This document shows positions 19,662 to 32,158 of a stretch of 64,000 bases of DNA, piece by piece. The notes below the pieces were generated by a model that worked only from the letters and a program-made list of their open reading frames with translations, ran no database searches and had not been told where the DNA came from. Position 1 is the first letter of the stretch; each line of letters begins with the position of its first letter. This DNA comes from Chamaelirium japonicum. Its lineage: Eukaryota; Streptophyta; Magnoliopsida; Liliales; Melanthiaceae. The position numbers were made by a program, and so were the translations under genes. The stretch is taken from NCBI GenBank assembly GCA_947650365.1, contig CANTAL010000028.1, positions 744,001-808,000 on the forward strand, written 5' to 3'.

Positions 19662-22600
19662 GATCCATTCTAATTCATTCGTAAGATCCATTCTAATTCA
19701 TTCGTACGATCCATTCTAATTCATTCGTACGATCCATTCTAATTCATTCGCACGAATGTATCCATTCTAGTTCATTCGCACGATCTATTCTAATTCATTC
19801 ATACAATCCATTCTAATTCTTTCACACGATCCATTCTAATTCATTCGTAGGATCCATTCTAATTCATTCGTACGATCCATTCTAATTCATTCGCACGAAT
19901 GTATCCATTCTAATTCATTCATACGATCCATTCTACTTCATTCGTACTATCCATTCTAATTCATTCATACAATTCATTCTAATTCATGCGAATGAATTAG
20001 AATGGATCGGACGAATGAATTAGAATGGATCGTACGAATGAATTAGAATGGATCAAATGAATGAATTAGAATGGATCGTACGAATGAACTAGAATGCATC
20101 GTACGAAAGAATTAGAATGGATCGTGTGAATGAAATAGAATGGATCGTAGGAATGAATTAGAACGGATTGTACGAATGGATTTGAATGGATCGTACGAAT
20201 GCATTCTAATTCCTTCGTACGATCCACTCTAATTCCTTCGTACGAACCATTCTATTTCATTCGTATGATCCATTCTAATTCCTTCGTACGATCCATTCTA
20301 ATTCCTTCATATCCATTCTAATTCACTCATACGATCCATTCTAATCCATTCGTACGATCCATTCTAATTCATTCGCATGAATGTAACCATTCTAATTCAT
20401 TCATTTGATCCATTCTAATTCATTCGTACGATCCATTCTAATTCATTCGTACGATCCATTGTAATTCATTCATACAATCCATTTAGATTCATTCGTATAA
20501 ATGTATCCATTCAAATTCATTCGTACAATCCAGTCTAATTCATTAGCACGATCCATGCTAATTCATTCGTTCGATCAATTCTAATTCATTAGCACGATCC
20601 ATTCTAATTCATTCGTACGATCCATTCTAATTCATTCGTACGATCCATTCTTACTCATTCGTATTATCCATTCTAATTCATTCGTACGATCCATTCTAAT
20701 TCATTCGTACGATCGATTCTAATTCATTCGCACTATCCATTCTAATTCATTCGTATGATCCATTCTAATTTATTCGTTCAAATATATCCATTCTAATTCA
20801 TTCGTACGATCCATTCTAATTCATTCGTACGGTCCATTCTAATTCATTCGCACAATCCATTCTATTTCATTCGTACGATCCATTCGTACTCATTCGTATG
20901 ATCCGTTATGGATACATTCGTGCGAATGAATTAGAATGGATCATACGAATGAGTAAGAATGGATCGTATGAATGAAATAGAATGGATTGTGCGAATGAAT
21001 TAGAATGGATCGTACGAATGAATTAGAATGGATCGTGTGAAAGAATTAGAATGGATCGTGCTAATGAATTAGAATGGATCGTATGAATGGATTAGAATGG
21101 ATACATTCGAGCGAATGAATTAGAATGGATCGTACGAATGAATTAGAATGGATCATACGAATGAGTAAGAATGGATCGTACGAATGAATTAGAATGGATC
21201 GTACGAATGAATTAGAATGGATCGTACGAATAAATTAGAATGGATACATTCGTCTGAATGAATTAGAATGGATCATACGAATGAGTAAGAATGGATCGTA
21301 CAAATGAAATAGAATAGATCGTACGAATGAATTAGAATGGAATATACGAATGAATTAGAATGGATCGTACGAATGAATTAGAATGGATCGTATGAATGAA
21401 TTAGAATGGATCGTACGAATGAATTAGAATGGATCGTGCGAATGAATTCGAATGGATCGTACGATCCATTCTAATTCATTCATACAATCCATTCTAATTT
21501 ATTCGCACGAATGTATCCATTCTAATCCATTCGTACGATCCATTCTAATCCATTCGTACGATCCATTCTAATTCATTCGCACAAATGTATCCATTCTAAT
21601 TCATTCGTACGATCCATTCTAATTCATTCGTACGATCCATTCTAATTCATTCGTATGATCCATTCTAATTCATTCGTATGATCCATTCTAATTAATTCGT
21701 ATGATCCATTCTAATTCATTCGTACGATCCATTCTAATTCATTCGTACAATCCATTCTAATTCATTCGTACGATCCATTCTAATTCATTCGTATGATCGA
21801 TTCTAATTAATTCGTATGATCCATTCTAATTCATTCGTACGATCCATTCTAATTCATTCGTACGATCCATTCTAATTCATTCGCACAATCCATTCTATTT
21901 CATTCGTACGATCCATTCTTACTCATTGGTACGATCCATTCTAATTCAATCGCACGAATGTATCCATTCTAATTCATTCGTACGAATCCTTTCTAATTCA
22001 TTCGTACAATCCATTCTATTTCATTCGTACGATCCATTCTTACTCATTCGTATGATCCATTCTAATTCATTCGCACGAATGTATCCATTCTAAATCATTC
22101 GTACGATCCATTCTAATTCATTCGTACGATCCATTCTAAATCATTCGTACAATCCATTCTATTTCATTCGTACGATCAATTCTAATTCATTCTAATTCAT
22201 TCTATTTCATTCGTACGATCCGTTCTAATTCACTCATACGATCCATTCTAATTCATTCATACGATCCATTCTAATTCATTTGCATGAATATATCCATTCT
22301 AATTCATTCGTACGATCCATTCTAATTCCTTCGTACGATCCATTCTAATTCCTTCGTACGATCCATTCCAATTCCTTCGTACGATCCATTCTATTTCATT
22401 CGTATGATCCATTCTAATTCCTTCATACGATCCATTCTAATTCCTTTGTATCCATTCTAATTCACTCATACGATCCATTCTAATTCATTCATACGATCTA
22501 TTCTAATTCATTCATACAATCCATTCGAATTCTTTCACATGATCCATTCTAATTCATTCGTACGATCCATTCTAATTCATTCGCACAATCCATTCTATTT

Positions 22601-25600
22601 CATTCGTACGATCCATTCTTACACATTGGTACAATCCATTCTAATTCATTCGCACGAATGTATCCATTCTAATTCTTTCACACGATCCATTCTAATTCAT
22701 TCGTACGATCCATTCCAAATCATTCGTGCAATCCATTCTATTTCATTCGTACGATCAATTCTAATTCATTAGAATGGATCGTACGAATTAATTAGAATGG
22801 ATCATATTAATGAATTAGAATGGATCGTACGAATGAATTAGAATGGATCGTACGAACGAATTAGAATGGATCGTACGAAGGAATTAGAATGGATCGTACG
22901 AATGAATTAGAATGGATATATTCGTGCAAATGAATTAGAATGGATCGTATGAATGAATTAGAATGGATCGTACGAATGAATTAGAATGGATATATTCGTG
23001 CAAATGAAGTAGAATGGATCGTATGAATGTATTAGAATGGATCGTATGAGTGAATTAGAATGGATCGTACGAATGAATTAGAATGGATCGTACGAATGAA
23101 TTAGAATGGATCGTGTGAAAGAATTAGAATGGATTGTATGAATGAATTAGAATAGATCGTATGAATGAATTAGAATGGATTGTACGAATGAATTAGAATG
23201 GATCGTACAAATGAATTTGAATGGATACATTTGTGCGAATGAATCTAAATGGATTGTATGAATGAATTACAATGGATCGTACGAATGAATTAGAATGGAT
23301 CGTACGAATGAATTAGAATAGCTCATACGAATGAATTAGAATGAATCGTATGAATGAATTAGAATGGTTACATTCGTGCGAATGAATTAGAATAGATCGT
23401 ACGAATGAATTAGAATGGATCGTATGAATGAATTAGAATGGATCGTACGAATGAATTAGATCGTACGAATAAATTAGAATAGATCGTACGAATGAATTAG
23501 AATGGATCGTACGAATGAATTAGAATGGATCCACCGAATGAGTTAGAATGGATCATACGAATGAATTAGAATGGATTGTACGAATGAATTAGAATGGATT
23601 GTGCGAATGAATTAGAATGGATCGTATGAATGAATAAGAATGGATCGTACGAATGAATTAGAATGGATCGTGTGAATGAATTAGCATGAATCGTACGAAT
23701 GTATTAGAATGGATCTTACGAATGAATTAAAATGAATCGTACGATCCATTCTATTTCAATCGTCCGATCCATTCTAATTCATTCGCATGAATGTATCCAT
23801 TCTAATTCATTCGTACAATCCATTCTATTTCATTCGTACGATCCATTCTAATTCATTCGTATGATCCATTCTAATTCATTCGTACGATCCATTCTAATTC
23901 ATTCGTACGATCCACTCTAATTCATTCGCACGATCCATTCTAATTCATTCATACGATCCATTCTAATTCATTCATACGATCCATTCTAATTCATTCCTAC
24001 AATCCATTCTAATTCATTCGCCCGATCCATTCTAATTCATTCATACGATCCATTCTATTCGAATGGATCATGCGATCCATTCGAATTCATTCGCACGATC
24101 CATTCTAATTCATTCATACGATCCATTCTAATTCATTCATACAATGCATTCTAATTCTTTCGCACGATCCATTCTAATTTATTCATACGATCCATTCTAA
24201 TTCATTCGTACGATCCATTCTAATTCACTCATACGATCCATTCTAATACATTCATACGATCTATTCTAATTCATTTGCACGAATATATCCATTCTAATTC
24301 ATTCGTACGATCCATTCTAATTCCTTCGTACGATCCATTCTAATTCATTCGTACGATCTATTCTAATTCATTCGTACGATCCATTCTAATTCATTCGTAC
24401 GATCCATTCTAATTCCTTCGTACGATCCATTCTAATTCATTCGTACGATCCATTCTAATTCATTCATACAATCCATTCTAATTCTTTCACACGATCCATT
24501 CTAATTCATTCGTACGTTCCATTCGTACTATCCGTTCTAATTCACTCATACGATCCATTCTAATTCATTCATACGATCCATTCTAATTCATTTGCACAAA
24601 GGTATCCATTCTAATTCATTCGTAAGATCCATTCTAATTCATTCACACGAATGTATCCATTCGTACGAATGAATTAGAATAGATTGTACGAATGAATTAG
24701 AATGGATCGTACGAATGAATTAGAATGGATCATACGAAGGAATTAGAATGGGTCGTACGAATGAATTAGAATGGATCGTATGAATGAATTAGAATGGATC
24801 GTACGAATGAATTAGAATAGATCGTATGAATGAATTAGAATGGATCGTACGAAGGAATTAGAATGGATCATGCAAATGAATTAGAATGGATCGTATGAAT
24901 GAATTAGAATGGATCGTACGAATGAACTAGAATGGATACATTCGTGCGAATAAATTAGAATGGATCGTACGAATGAATTAGAATGGATCGTACGAATGAA
25001 TTAGAATGGATCGAACGAATGGATTAGAATGGATCATACGAATGAATTAGAATGGATCATGCGAATGAATTAGAATTGATCGAACGAATGAATTAGAATG
25101 GATATATTTGAGCGAATGAATTAGAATAGATCGTAGGAATGAATTAGAATGGATCATACGAATGAATTAGAATGGATCGTACGAACGAATTAGAATGGGT
25201 CGTACGAACGAATTAGAATCGATCATATGAACGAATTAGAATGGATCGTATGAATGAATTAGAATGGATACATTCGAGCGAATGAATTAGAATGGATCGT
25301 ACGAATGAATTAGAATAGATCATAGGAATGAATTAGAATGGATCGTGCAAATAAATTAGAATGGATACATTCGTGCGAATGAATTAGAATGGATCGTGCG
25401 ATTGAATTAGAATGGATCGTACGAATGAATTAGAATGGATATATTTGAACGAATAAATTAGAATGGATCATACGAATGAATTAGAATGGATCATACGAAT
25501 GAATTAGAATGGATAGTGCGAATGAATTAAAATGGATCGTACGAATGAATTAGAATGGATACATTCGTGCGAATGAATTAGAATGGATCATACGAATGAG

Positions 25601-26702
25601 TAAGAATGGATCGTACGAATAAAATAGAATGGATTATACAAATGAATTAGAATGGATACATTCGTGCGAATGAATTAGAATGGATCGTATGTACGAATGA
25701 ATTAGAATGGATACATTCGTGCGAATGAATTAGAATGGATCGTACGAATGAATTAGAATGGATCATGCGAATTAATTAGAATGGATCGTACGAATGAATT
25801 AGAATGGATCGTACGAATGAACTAGAATGGATACATTCGTTCGAATGAATTAGAATGGATCGTACGAATGAATTAGAATGGATCGTATGAATGAATTAGA
25901 ATGGATCTTACGAATGAATTAGAATGGATCGTACGAATAAATTAGAATGGATCGTATGAATGGTTTAGAATGGATACATTCGTGCGAATGAATTAGAATG
26001 GATCGGACGAATGAATTAGAATGGATCGTACGAATGAATTAGAATGGATCGTGTGAAAGAAATAGAATGGATTGTATGAATGAATTAGAATGGATCGTAC
26101 GAAGGAATTAGACTGGATCATACGAATGAATTAGAATGGATCATACGAATGAATTAGAATAGATCATACGAATGAATTAGAATGGATCGTACGAATGAAT
26201 TAGAATGGATCGTGTGAAAGAATTAGAATGGATCGTACGAATGAATTAGAATGGATCGTGCGAATGAATAAGAATGGATCGTACGAATGAATTAGAATGG
26301 ATCGTGCTAATGAATTAGAATTGATCGAACGAATTCATTGTAATTCATTCATACAATCCATTCTAATTCTTTCACACGATCCATTCTAATTCATTCGTAC
26401 GTTCCATTCTCATTTATTCGTATGATCCATTCTAATTAATTCGTATGATCCATTCTAATTCATTTGTACGATCCATTCTAATTCATTCATACAATCCATT
26501 CTAATTCATTCGTACGATCCATTCTAATTCACTCATACGATCCATTCTAATACATTCATACGATCCATTCTAATTCATTTGCACGATTCATTCGTACGAT
26601 CCATTCTATTTCATTCGTACGATCCATTCTTACTCATTCGTATGATCCATTCTAATTCATTCGGACGAATGTATCCATTCTAATTTATTCGTACGATCCA
26701 TT
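19662..26702. repeat. 23/28-bp satellite with repeated orientation switches
   Basis: Same monomer as 6894-8542, but in alternating blocks. Plus (GATCCATTC): 19662-19989, 20201-20907, 21461-22770, 23741-24666, 26334-26702. Minus (GAATGGATC): 19990-20200, 20908-21460, 22771-23740, 24667-26333. Very short flips also occur, for example near 24057-24075. Borders are accurate to a few bases, because many lie in palindromes. Recurrent variant strings, such as TACAATCC followed by a unit with CTTTCACACGATCC, occur in both orientations. No gene is seen; short open frames such as 22539-22772 are satellite translated. Confidence 0.95.
21442..21479. repeat. Palindromic flip point, minus to plus
   Basis: AATGGATCGTACGATCCATT is a perfect 20-bp palindrome centred on CGTACG between 21460 and 21461. 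The arms continue beyond it with one mismatch (GAATTCG versus CTAATTC). Confidence 0.9.
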
Positions 26703-28831
26703 TGTTAGGATTGATGTGTTCTAAGCTTGTAAAACTTTATGTTTTGGTCTAATAAAGATTGATAGTTATTATTATATGAGATGCATATAGGTGCGTAACA
26801 TAGTTACGTGTTCTTTAGGGAACAGAGAGCCATGGTTATATGGTAGTCCACTGAGTTGAAGACTAAGTGGATTGGTCCCGTATAACCTAAATAAGTTCGC
26901 AGCTATGATCAGGTTGGTCGCCTCATCATGATAAGCTGTTGGCGATGACAGTTCATGGGATGTCTTCACCATGGTCATCACTAGGCACAGTGTCTGTGGC
27001 TGAACGGAACTAACACGGTGTACAGATCAGTGAGCAGACACTGGTACACTAAGCCGTGTTTCTGCTTAGGGTAAAACGGTCCTAAACCCTGAGGAGCCAC
27101 GTCTGATGGACTAACCAGTTGCGTGGTGCTTTGGCGCACCAATGTGTGAGGATCCATATGCAGTGATCCAAAACCACGGTGTACTGGGTTACCCGGCTGG
27201 CGTTGCATTAGCGTGTCACTCCTGCAGGTCATCCACACCCCTGAAGGGAGGTGCGTTCCTTGGTGTGACTTACACTGTACCAAACCCAGGCCTGGTGGTC
27301 ATCAGTTTGACTGTTGACCGGGTTCGATTACTCGACGGGGTAATCAGAGGTACGATGTATAGGTCAACCTGGAAGGAACCAAGTCATATGATCATTCGAG
27401 TCTGACGGTAGTCTTCACCGCTCAAAGTGAATCATGGCATCAAATGGAGGGACAGCAGGTTTACCACAACTAAGCGGAGAGCAGGGGTATGATGGAGAAC
27501 ATAGTAAGTCTGGGTGAATTGGAGTGCAGCCTGCGTCGCACTCTGGGTGGCTACGCAGGTTAACTCGAGCTCAGAGGATCGATGGTACACTCGGGTAGTG
27601 TGTCGATCGAGCTTGAGTTGGAAGCCATGAACCCCGGTCCCTGATGGTTCCACCTTATCAACATTATGTACGGTTCTTGAACCATCTCCTCGGAACACCA
27701 TAAGCATGAGGACGAAAGAAGTATACGCTCCGTGTGTGCTTGGCACTAGAGCACGGTAGATGCGTAACTACATACGAGTACTAAGGGTTGAGCCCGAGGC
27801 TAGTACAGAGTCGTATGTAGTAATCCCTAGCCATAAGTGAACTTCGCTGCATAGGTGCGATGCACCGGGTATGTTGCGAGTTGACTAGTTGACTTTGCTA
27901 GAGGCACCCTCTGGTGGCCTCACTTAATAGTAAGTAACTAGTAGATATCACTTAAGTAATGGCCGCTAGGTATCGCACGCTAGAAATGGTCAAAATGAGG
28001 CGTCGGGGCGTTTTGGTAAAAACCTCACTCTGCCGGACCTCACTGTTGGCCGACCCTAGTGGGGGGACACCTCACTAGGGCCGGCCCTATGATGTAGGGA
28101 TAAGAATCCCTCATCTATAGGGCCGGCCATATAGATAGGGATGGGGCGATAAATCGGTTAAGATCGAGCCCTAAAAAGTGGGAAAACGGATAAATACGCG
28201 GAGAGATAAAAAGGAGATAATGGAGAGATAATCGTGGGGGGTCATTATCCCCTTGGATCCTTATCCAAGGGGGTTGGCCGGCCCTATAAAGGGAGCTATG
28301 GGCGCCGGCCCCATGCACTGGGAAAATCCGAACCCCCTCCTCTCTCATCTCTCTAGTTCTCTCCCTTATCTCTCTCCGTTTCCCGCTTGCTACTTCGCCT
28401 TCCTCGCATGGAGTTCTGAAGAAGGAGAAGGGTCATTCTTCGGAGGCACTCAGAGATCCGAGAGCGACGTTCCGTGCATCGTGTGAGATCGGGTGAACAA
28501 GAAGGCAACATCTCCATTCGTACCGTCGGCATCTTCGCGAACGATCTTCCGTCTCCATCGACAAAGAAGACAATTCTCCGCGGTTAAAAGATACGTACGA
28601 AAGGTATGTGTAATCTAACATGTAGATCTAGCGAGCATTATGATTTGCATCCATGCTAGTTAATCATTATGCTAGATTGCCGTTAGGGGTTTTCGATTCT
28701 CGTGCATACACATGCACACATATGTAGATTAGTTTCTATGAAAATTAAATAGTGTAACGTGCACCATGAACGGTCTTTTGACCGCCAAATCGTTTCCGCT
28801 GCGAGCCTCTGACCAGGATTAACTTCCAACA
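26703..28831 (+). repeat. 5' LTR of the copia element
   Basis: 2,129 bp from TGTTAGGATTG to TTCCAACA, bounded by satellite on the left and the primer site on the right. A TATA box at 28285 puts most of its length in U3. Around 28060-28300 it contains repeated GGCCGGCCCTAT motifs. No gene lies inside; open frames such as 27746-27432 on the minus strand have no recognisable domain. Without a second LTR the ends rest on TG...CA and context. Confidence 0.88.
28285..28290 (+). promoter_or_regulatory. TATA box of the copia LTR
   Basis: TATAAA in GGCCGGCCCTATAAAGGGAG, about 550 bp before the LTR end. Predicted transcript start is roughly 28315-28325. Confidence 0.65.
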
Positions 28832-28833
28832 AT

Positions 28834-28845
28834 TGGTATCAGAGC
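28834..28845 (+). other. Primer-binding site of the copia element
   Basis: TGGTATCAGAGC, two bases after the LTR end. This is the classical plant copia primer site, complementary to the 3' end of initiator methionine tRNA. Confidence 0.95.
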
Positions 28846-30579
28846 CGCATTAGTGGTGTGCGTTTTATATTTTTTCATGAAACGAACATGTGTGCGCATG
28901 ATGAATGCGTGAGATCATCGGGGTTCATACGCTTAGATCATGCATATGTATAGATTGTGCTTGTTCTATTAATCATTCTTGCAGGGCGCCGCTATAAAAA
29001 AATCTAGATCTATGCTTTGTGCTTGCTACCCGGGGTCGGACCCCGAGTTAGCAATTGTATGGATTTGCTTTCTGTGTGTGGATATGTAATTGAGCCTTAG
29101 ATTGGGCGAGTGATGGGGGTTGACCATCCTCGGTTTCCCATGGCCTTTTTCTAGGTGTGTTTTCTTTTCTTTCTAGGAAATTGTGTACGACCGAGCACTT
29201 GCTCGTAGCGTACTAGACTTTTTTGGTTACAGATCGAGAAGAAAGATATGCCAAAGGAATCCACCATCGGGAGCGGAAGCGGAACCCTGGAGGATGAAGA
29301 CGATCCGGCAAAGTGTTCGCGAGCGCGACGAAGGAGCCGGACCGAGGAACCTTGCAAAGAAAGCTAGAGGCCTGCGCTGTGCTAATTAGGTTCAGGGGTC
29401 GGACCCTGAACTTAATTCAGTTTTTTAATGGTTGCTTTCTTTATTAGTTCCTTATGCTTCATATCGAACCCCGATGAGATAATGTTATTATCTGTTATTA
29501 GAGGGATGCCTTTCCCCTCCGGTCCAAGCGACTGTTTGAGGATAGGATCCCGCTAGATGACGCCTATTATTTAGTTGACTTTTGATGTTAGTGGGATCCC
29601 ATCACATATGGTTATGCCACCATTAGGAGAGCACCCGACTAGTCGGGTGTGCCTATTTGGCCAGCATCGAAATCAAAGATGAGATGGAGATCCATTGAAC
29701 ATCAATTTTCAAATCTATAAGCGAGGCGCCATGACTAGTGGGAGTCCTTTCCAGTGAGTCTGACTCTAGGATTAGCTCCAGAGCATTAGCGTGATGACCA
29801 GTTTTGCAGAGCATCGATATTCTCGGAATATGTAATGTGACCCTTGAATGGAGAAATCCACTTGAGGCAGGGACTATGATATTCCGAGAATGATTAATGC
29901 TAGGCGAAAGGTTTGAACGCTAGTGGGAGCATGGTGTGACCAGGGTCTAGTATATAGGAGGTCGCTACCTTTGCATTTGCATAAATTCATACTCGCAAAA
30001 TAACCCTCATATATATATAAGGGATGTAATAGAGGACTTTTAGAGAACCTCTGGCCTTCACGGCTAATCACTTCGTACTCGGGTGGAAGGGCATAACTCA
30101 ACAACCCCCTCGGGTGAGAGCTGTGTTTTTTCTATGCCAAGCTACTTAGTGATCTCCTTCGGGATATGGCGGTTACGGTGCCAAGTGTTCAGGCTTTACT
30201 CACCCTCGTGGGGGCCGTTAGAATTCCCGTGCCGTAATTGCCTAAGCTCGTGGGTAAGCATCCTAAGTACGCGTGAGGTATTCGTTGCGAAGACAACGGT
30301 AATCACGTGGTACTGGCCAAAAGATAACCATGGTCCATCAAAGCCCGTAGTTGGCAGATTTGGATAGGGTCAAGGGAAAGACCCGTGTAAGCGGAAGACC
30401 TGCACACTGCCCCCTCGGACAGGTGTAGCCTACTCCGAGATCTTACATACATGGTTAATTAATCCATAGAGATGGCTTCGCTTGAGGGTAGCGTTGTCAT
30501 ATGGATATAATTAGCTTGTTTTAAAAATCCATAAAATAAGTTTTTCATGCATCTCATATTTTCAGTCTTTTATTTTCAG
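28846..30579 (+). other. Untranslated leader of the copia element
   Basis: 1.7 kb without a recognisable gene between primer site and gag. It contains two related palindromes: CGGGGTCGGACCCCG at about 29030-29044, and CAGGGGTCGGACCCTG at about 29391-29406. An unusually long leader is a feature of several large copia families. Confidence 0.7.
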
Positions 30580-31359
30580 ATGACCAAGTTAGACCCCCTG
30601 TCCGCTATCCTAAATGACCACAAACTTACCGGCCCCAACTATGAGGACTGGAAGCGCAACCTGTACCTAGTCTTAAGGATAGGTAAACACATGTCAGCCC
30701 TGAATGACCCTGAGCCAGATTTGCCAGGACCCAATGCCACAGAGGCACAGTTAAAGGCTTTCAATGACTGGAAGGAATCTAATGAGATATGTAAATGCTA
30801 TATTATAGCATCCTTGCAAACAACTCTGCAGAAGCAAGTCGAGGAGATGCCCGACGCTTCTGATATGATGTTGTATCTGAAGGAGATGTTTGAAGGTCAC
30901 AATCGCGTTACGCGATACCTTACCATCAAGAAACTCGTCGGCACTAAGATGTCCAATGGGACGCTGGTTCGGGAACACATGATGAAAATGTTTGGGTTCC
31001 AGAACGAACTAGCTACCATGGACATTGTGCTAGAAGGCGAGGTGATGACAGACATCTTCCTCTCGTCACTGTCTGGAGCCTTTGAAGGCTTTGTCACCAA
31101 CTTTAATTTAAACAAGTTGGCTATGACAAATGCAGAGCTTCTGGGAGCTCTCCAGGCAGCGGAGGATGGCTTCAAGCAGAAGGGCGAAGCACTTCACGTG
31201 CAACGCAGATCCTTCAAGAAGCCTGGTAAACCTCAAGGCAAGAAACATAAAAAGAAACCTAAGTCATTGCCTGTGCAGGACTCTGCTGGGGCCTCTGGGT
31301 CTGGAGAATCGAAGAAACCGGGCACGAAGTGCTTCCGGTGTGGCCAGAAGGGTCATTAG
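30580..31359 (+). pseudogene. Copia Gag, stop in zinc knuckle
   Basis: I chose the ATG at 30580 (MTKLDPLSAILNDHKL) over the in-frame ATG at 30547, because the copia Gag domain begins there; the 11 residues between are hydrophobic and unlike Gag. The 259 residues match the copia-type Gag polyprotein: LTGPNYEDWKRNLYLVL near residues 17-33, the helical core to about 200, then a lysine-rich linker (KKHKKKPKSL) and the zinc knuckle CFRCGQKGH at the end. The knuckle's last cysteine (KKDC) follows a TAG at 31357-31359, where a Trp codon is common in this motif, a one-base change. The frame then continues open into protease. Gag would form the particle and bind element RNA. Confidence 0.9.
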
Positions 31360-32124
31360 AAGAAGGACTGCAAGAAGCCTCAGAATGCTGGAGAAGGTAA
31401 TCTACAACTCTTAGTTGTTGAATCATTTCTTTCAAGTAATAGTTCTTTTGCTAGTTGGATTGTGGATTCAGGATCCACTAACCATGCCTGTAACTCTCTT
31501 CAGGGGTTTCGGGAAAGCAGAAGGTTGCTTGATGGAGAGGTGACCTTGAGCATGGGAACTGAGGCCGTGGCTGCTGCTGAAGCTATTGGAGATGTTACTC
31601 TTAGTTTTTCGAATAATAAGACTTTGACTCTTAGAGATGTCTTTTATGTACCGTCCTTGAGACGTAACTTAATTTCTGTTTCTTCTTTAGTTAATGAAGG
31701 TTATTCAGTTTATTTTGATACTTCTGGTGTGTCTTTTAAACTGAATGGAACTTTTATAATAAGAGGAATGGTTCAGAATCATCTCTATATTGTCAGTCCT
31801 AAATTTGAGAAAGATAACATAATAATTTCAGCATTTAATGTTAATTCATCTAAGCGTAAGAAACCTTCGGAGAATTTAACCCAATTGTGGCACTTACGGC
31901 TTGGGCATATTGCCTTAGGTAGGATCCATAGGTTGGTAAAGGCCGGGCTTCTGGAAACAGATCCAACGGAGATCCTTCCCACCTGTGAATCCTGCCTGGA
32001 AGGCAAGATGACCAAGAGGGCCTTCAAAGGCCAAGGAGTGAGAGCTACTGAGGTATTGGAGTTAATCCATTCAGATGTGTGTGGACCCATGAGCGTCAAG
32101 GCGATAGGATCCATAGGTTGGTAA
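31360..32124 (+). pseudogene. Copia protease, pre-integrase domain and integrase start, truncated
   Basis: Same frame as gag. WIVDSGSTNHACN carries the DSGS active site of the aspartic protease. LWHLRLGHIALGRIHRLVKA, then CESCLEG, forms the HHCC-type GAG-pre-integrase zinc domain. LELIHSDVCGPMSVKA is the start of the integrase core with its first catalytic Asp. After MSVKA the sequence jumps to a duplicated upstream piece and stops at TAA... TGGTAA (32119-32124). The catalytic core beyond the first Asp, RT and RNase H are absent. Confidence 0.9.
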
Positions 32125-32158
32125 AGGCCGGGCTTCTGAAACAGATCCTACGGAGATC
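32105..32158 (+). repeat. 54-bp duplicated filler at the copia/satellite junction
   Basis: TAGGATCCATAGGTTGGTAA onward repeats 31920-31974 almost exactly (one base missing in CTGGAAAC to CTGAAAC, and two substitutions). Satellite resumes immediately after GGAGATC. The pattern is that of a templated insertion during end joining. Confidence 0.92.

Larger units (their letters stand above)
26703..32158 (+). mobile_element. Ty1/copia retrotransposon, 3'-truncated
   Basis: Order: LTR (26703-28831), primer site, 1.7-kb leader, gag, protease, pre-integrase domain, first residues of integrase core, then abrupt return to satellite. RT, RNase H and 3' LTR are absent. Protease before integrase, and integrase before the missing RT, is the copia order. 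The LTR starts directly in a satellite monomer (CGATCCATT then TGTTAGG). The 3' break carries a 54-bp duplicated piece of pol (32105-32158). The frame is open except for one TAG in the zinc knuckle, so decay was slight before truncation. I do not assign a lineage. Confidence 0.92.

Noticed and set aside
22539-22772. Open frame in the satellite (also 41239-41520, 42537-42749, 54988-55176) encoding repeats like IHSNSFVRSILIHSYDPF
   Set aside because: It is translated satellite. The TAA in TCTAATTC is avoided only where 28-bp units or mutations shift the frame. The frames are not conserved between blocks and have no gene context.
19662-26702. Resemblance to the human CATTC-type satellites II/III
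   Set aside because: CATTC-like pieces occur in the monomer, but the unit is 23/28 bp with CGTACG, and the neighbouring Tat and copia elements are of plant type.
27432-28486. Open frames of 77-104 codons inside the copia LTR
   Set aside because: They sit in U3 of the LTR on either strand, with no domain similarity that I can see.
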